From assembly GCF_032062135.1 (NCBI RefSeq), contig NC_092859.1:130820018-130884017 (forward strand): a DNA stretch of 64,000 nt, read 5' to 3'. The position numbers and the translations under genes were made by a program. Origin of the DNA: Pyxicephalus adspersus. Its lineage: Eukaryota > Chordata > Amphibia > Anura > Pyxicephalidae. The notes below the pieces were generated by a model. It was not told the DNA's origin. It saw only the letters and a list, made by a program, of their open reading frames with translations, and made no database searches. Of the stretch, positions 55,701 through 61,700 are shown in pieces; the first letter of the stretch is position 1, and each line of letters begins with the position of its first letter.

Positions 55701-58700
55701 ATGATAATAACTTTTTTATAGTCACATCTAAAAGCGACTACATTCTCAATGTTTTGTCTAACAGATCTTGCATTTAGATGGTCTCATCTCAAAGGTTCGC
55801 ATTCAGGTAGTTCTATCTAATAGGTACTGAATTCAGGTGGTTTCCTCTACCTGGCTTTGCTTTTACATGGTCATACAGAAAAGTCTTTGCATTTAGATGC
55901 CCATACAAATTTTGTTTATTAATTTTTTAAAATAAAATGGTAACAAAACATTGGACAATCCCTGCCTGAGCAGTGGAAGAAGTGAGAATCAGGGGAGAAC
56001 AGGGTTTTGTAGCCTACCCCTTGGCAGATTCCTGTCAAACAGTGGTCACCAGGCTAAAAGTGACCTAAGACCAGCATATTGTTGCCTGTCCCTGATGGAC
56101 CCCTTCAGTTCACTATCTTCCAAAAGGGACCGAGACCCTAGAAGAGCGCAGCCAACCTGACAATCACTGCTATCTAGCCCATAAAAAAATGATTAGCACT
56201 CCGCTGTTAACCTTAACAGCCCCACTGCCAACAAACTCTGTAAAAGGTTTACCACTAGCCTCTGGTTATATAGGGCAGTAAGGTCCCTAAAAGAGTTGAG
56301 AGATTACTCTCATTCTGGTCTGAAACTAATTGAGATGGCAATATTTTATTGTGGCATATTGCCTTGCAATTGAATCTATATATTCTCAAAGGTATTTAAA
56401 AAAGTTGAGATCAGGGCTCTTTGAGGGTACTAAAGTCTCTCCACACTAAACTTCGTCAGGCCATGTTTTTTTGGCTCTGGCTTTGTGCACAGGGGCACAC
56501 TAATGCTGGAACAGAAAAGGGTCTTCAGTAAACTGTTGGACAAAAGGATGGAAGCACAAAATTGTGTAAGGTATATCTATTCCATTGTTGGTCAAGGGAA
56601 ATTTCTTGTTGTGTGATTGATTTTATACACCTGGTTTTAAAATGGAAAGTCCAACTAGGTCATCTTAGTATGAAACTTTTGGTCATATAATGCTTATGTT
56701 TGCTTTGTAATAAGGATGCAAAGAAAATAAACTATTAACTCAGAGCTTACACCAAGTCCTAAAAGAAAGTGTTTACCCATACTGAAGACATGTCGTGCGT
56801 TACTGTATGCCGCACCTCATGCCTTCAGCGTGGGAAGACAGTTAGCACAAAACAAATTTTTCATACTGTAACTTGGTCCTATAATGGAAACAACTAAAGC
56901 TTGGATAGGACATACATCAAGGCTATCTTTGCAATTGAATAGTATAAACATTGTTTGTTTGATTTATAAGTCAGATTAGCAATGTTTTAAACTTGAATAA
57001 GCCTACATGTCAGTAAAGGGGTAGTGGCTCCAGCTGGGATGCGTATGGTGTGTGCTTCAGTGCTAAGCTGAGAATGTCTCTGCTATAAATGAGGAAAACC
57101 ACAGTGAACATTTTCCCCTACAAATTCTAGGAATGTACCTAGTAAAACCACCTTTCCAAATAGGAAAAGGGAGTACTTCCAACAGACTGATAGCATACTT
57201 TTATAACAATTTGGGCACCTAATAAATAAGTACTTAGATAATAAAGAGACACTGCTGCTTTAAATTACCTTAATTATTGGTCTTTGTGGCTAGTTTTATA
57301 TTTTGTGTGGTTTCCAAGCCAGGTACTTATTATAATATTAAAAGAGTAACAAGATGGTTATTACTTTCACTCCGAACTCTCAGCCACTGCTCATTACAGA
57401 CACTGAGAAGCTTTTCCGTACTACGAAAAGTTTAGTACAGCAATAATGCATAGTGCAATAAACATTCCACCGATTGTTACACGCATTTGTTTTTAAATTA
57501 GAAAAGAAGAATTAAGAAAACTATTGTGGTGCTGCAAACCAGTGTTTGGATGAAACAATGGATTTATTTGTGGTGCTCTATAATCTGCAATTGNNNNNNN
57601 NNNNNNNNNNNNNNNNNNNNNNNNNNNNNNNNNNNNNNNNNNNNNNNNNNNNNNNNNNNNNNNNNNNNNNNNNNNNNNNNNNNNNNNNNNNNNNNNNNNN
57701 NNNNNNNNNNNNNNNNNNNNNNNNNNNNNNNNNNNNNNNNNNNNNNNNNNNNNNNNNNNNNNNNNNNNNNNNNNNNNNNNNNNNNNNNNNNNNNNNNNNN
57801 NNNNNNNNNNNNNNNNNNNNNNNNNNNNNNNNNNNNNNNNNNNNNNNNNNNNNNNNNNNNNNNNNNNNNNNNNNNNNNNNNNNNNNNNNNNNNNNNNNNN
57901 NNNNNNNNNNNNNNNNNNNNNNNNNNNNNNNNNNNNNNNNNNNNNNNNNNNNNNNNNNNNNNNNNNNNNNNNNNNNNNNNNNNNNNNNNNNNNNNNNNNN
58001 NNNNNNNNNNNNNNNNNNNNNNNNNNNNNNNNNNNNNNNNNNNNNNNNNNNNNNNNNNNNNNNNNNNNNNNNNNNNNNNNNNNAGAGTTTAGCTTTAAAT
58101 TCTTATAAAAACAAGGGGAATGTAGTATATCATCAAATAAATCAACTTTTAGAGAGCACAATATTTCACCAAAAGACTGATTAAATGCAGCCACAAATTT
58201 CCATACATTTATCCTTCTGGATTAAAGCTGATTAAACTACATAAATCATCAATATATGTACTGAAGTTTCTGAAGTTTGAAAAAAAAAAGAACTTTGGGT
58301 CTCCATGCCTTATGTAAAAGGAAAAAAAAAAAAGCTGTGCATAGTCACTCCTCTTCAACATGCCATAGCAGTATGATTTGGGAGACTGGTTCATTGCATA
58401 TCAGTGGCCATCCCCAATTCCAACCAGAAACAAAAGTATTTATTAATTAATATTCACACATATCTCAAATGTACAAGTTGATTTTTGTAGGGATCTTTAA
58501 AATTGAGGTGATATATTCAGCATGTTACCTGTGCATCCAGTTTGCCCTTTCTTTCCAGAATAGCCAGGATTGCAGTGGCAGATGAATGAGCCTTTTGTGT
58601 TCTCACAACTTCCACTCAGACAGATGTTATCATGGAGTTCACACTCATCAACATCTGAAAGTAAATACACTTGTCATGTTGGGTGTGAAGTGGTAAATAC

Positions 58701-61700
58701 AGTGTGAATATCTGTATACAGCACAAGTTTCCTAAGAGCTGAGATAACACAACTGTTACAAACAAGCAATAGGTCTCTTTGAGATAAGTATTATATCATA
58801 TCTACTACCTGTTATAAGGAACTGCTACAGTACTGCTAACTCCTTTAACAGTGAAACAAATCTGACCCTAGTGTTTTACAAACATGTAGCATATTGGATC
58901 AGAAGTCCGTTATTTTTCTTAATTACGTTTTACTCCTAGGGCCTAATTTATTAAAGCTCTCCAAGGCTGGAGAGAGTTCAGTTTCACCAGTGAACCTGGG
59001 TGATCCAAAAAACCTGGAATGGGTCTGATCCTGGATTGAAAACATTTGCTAACAAATAGCAAATGACTTTAAGAAATTCATTCCAGGTTTGCTGGATCAT
59101 CCAGGTTCACTAATGAAAGTGTATTCAAGGCTCTCCAGCCTTGGAAAGCTTTAAAAATCAGGCTCATAGTATCTTTAGTATCTCTTATGTCCCCTGCTGC
59201 CCATACCCATGAAAACTGCAGAATTCCTGTCTGAAAATTCCAGTGTGTTGATCCCCTGGGTCCACCATAGGGCTCACTGGATCCTGCTGCTGACCTACTA
59301 TATCATATATCATATACTTGCTGAGTAATAAAATATGTCATATTTTTTTACTCAGCAGGTCAATAGGATTGGTTTTCCTTTCCTTTTGGAAGAATAAAAT
59401 ACTGTGTAGGTACCGCTAATCCTTAAAGTATATCTAAAACTGTAAGTTACCTAGACAGGTCTTCATGTCGACAGATGCCATGTAACCATCAAAGCAGAGG
59501 CACCGGTATTCTCCGGGTATGTTTGTGCATTGGCCTCCATCACAAATGTTGGGGTTTGTTTCACACTCATCAATATCTATCAGAAACAAGAAGAAGAAAG
59601 AAGTTAATTCAATTGTATAAAATCAAAAACACATTTCCAGCAGAGCAGAGACAATATTTTGTGCAATGTATGATTTCAAGGCAGTGACTTCTTCAGGTTT
59701 TACTTAAAGCGTACAAATTTTCACTTTACATGAAAGCGTAAACATCCCAATTTATTTAAAGTAAAATTATGTTTGTGTTTTTTTTTTTTGTTTTTTTTTT
59801 AAGCAACAAAAAAAAAAGGGTGCAGCACAGCCTCCTTGAATGAATGGGAGCGCAGAGCCTCCCGGGATACCTACGTCATGCATCCCGGGAGGCTCTTGGC
59901 TGCTCTTGGGCATGCGCAGATGGAACCTGTTCATCAAAAGGGAATGATGATGGGTTGATCTCATGAATCTGCAGTGAGATAGGCAAGTTTTTTTCCCAAT
60001 CTATGTCACCCAATCTCGCGGCCGCTTCGGGTGACATAGGAAGAGGAACCAGGAAGAAGAGAGGAGAAGATGGCAGCACCTGGTGCTCCCTCTGTGCTGG
60101 CCCGAAGACAATATCAGGACTAAGCAGGACCTGATGGAAGAAAACTCCTGACGGATCGACTGCTCTGTGGTATCAAAGGAAAGCGTGATTTTTTTTTTTG
60201 TTTTGTTTTGGGTAGTTTTAAGTTTACTTCCTCTTTAAGTAAAAAAAATTGTGACCCATTTAGGTTTGTCAGACAGAAGAATAGGGGGTCTTTAAAATTT
60301 TACTACCTTTTAAAACCCTTTTTATGTAAGTGGAAACCCCCTTTAAAAAGTTAGCACTTAAAAAAACTTCCCAGGAGTCCCACAGGCTCTTCAGTACTGA
60401 TTTATATACTACGCACTGCAGGGTTGAAGATCAGATTATGTAAAAAAAATGTCTTGTCTTGCATGTGGTCAGAACAAGAAACCATTTGGGGCCTGTTTTG
60501 TTCTAGCTTCAGCATTCCATTCCAAATAGAGAAAAGTTTGTCAGTATTTGCACAATAAATCTATGTTCTTGTAAATAGACTATTATGTAGATGGCTTTAT
60601 CTTGGCAGGAAACTGGCTGACTGCTTCACCTCTCACCAAAGTGGGTCACCCAATGGTTTAATTAAGTAAAGGTTTGCAAAAGTCTCAGTTTTCTTTCCAC
60701 TGCTGAGTAAGAGCATAGTTATCCCATGTTATATAATGAGGGCCTCCTCTATGTTAGAGTTTTAGACCAAGTCTTATGAAATTCTGTCTCCTACTTTTTC
60801 ATAGTGCTAAACCTATGGATAAAATACAGGGTGACAGTTGTTGCTTGGACCATATATAGAATACTTGCTAAGATTTTTATCACCATAATGTCTCGGGTGT
60901 GAAATTCTATGAAGACCCAAATACATTTAGAACATGCTTTAGAACTGCTTCTTAGATCTATCCTCAAATGCTTACAAATAGCTCATGGCACAAGAGGGCC
61001 ATGGCAACAGATTGACAATGTCAGGAATTTTTAGAAATTTCTTGCTAGCTTCTTTGTAATCATTCCGTTGCTAAAGAGGCCAGTGTTACCAGTGACCTGC
61101 TGCTATGGATTCTGCATGATTCTGTAGCATTTGGGGCTAAAAGGTTATGAAATGGCACATGGCTTTGCCACTGGCAATGTATATAGTGGTAGCATATCGC
61201 ACATATTACATGACCCGTATTCACACAGGTAATAAAACCGCAATGCTAACACACTCGAACTAAGTATATCCTAAGTTATCTATAGAACCTGCACTGTTTG
61301 TTTGTAAAATAATATATTATAGTCAGAGTGGGATAAGGTAGTATAGGCAGCCAAAATATAATAAAAGGTGATTTAAAGCAAACCTGCTTAAAAGCAATCA
61401 CTTAGAGATGAACTAAATGATAGTGGGTATTTGTCATTGATGCAGTTCAATTTGTTATTTTTTTTTTCAATAGAAACATTTTATTGATAAATTTAAGGTT
61501 ATATACAAACATATATATCCGTAAAAATTGTAATTTTAGGCAGTTTTTTCCTTTCCTTCACCAAATACTGTGATTTGCAAATGTCAAAGCCTCAAGTTTT
61601 GCACATCTACTGTTTTGATATGATTTTCAATTGTTTTGATTTTTTTGATCTACTAATTGATCATATGGAACCTATGCTGAGATATTTATCACCCAACATA

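Larger units (their letters stand above)
49385..58528 (-). other. Longest fbn1 intron (about 9.1 kb) with assembly gap
   Basis: It separates the cbEGF17 and cbEGF18 exons, which are also neighbours in human. It holds a 340-bp inverted-repeat element (50422-50755), a degenerate 30-bp tandem array (55725-55912), a Tc1-like transposase relic (56404-56565) and a run of N (57594-58083). The rest is AT-rich, with no coding exon or RNA gene that I can recognise. Confidence 0.7.

Noticed and set aside
57493..58194. Open frames of 188-233 codons on both strands
   Set aside because: They consist almost entirely of undetermined bases from the 490-N gap, so their apparent length is artificial.
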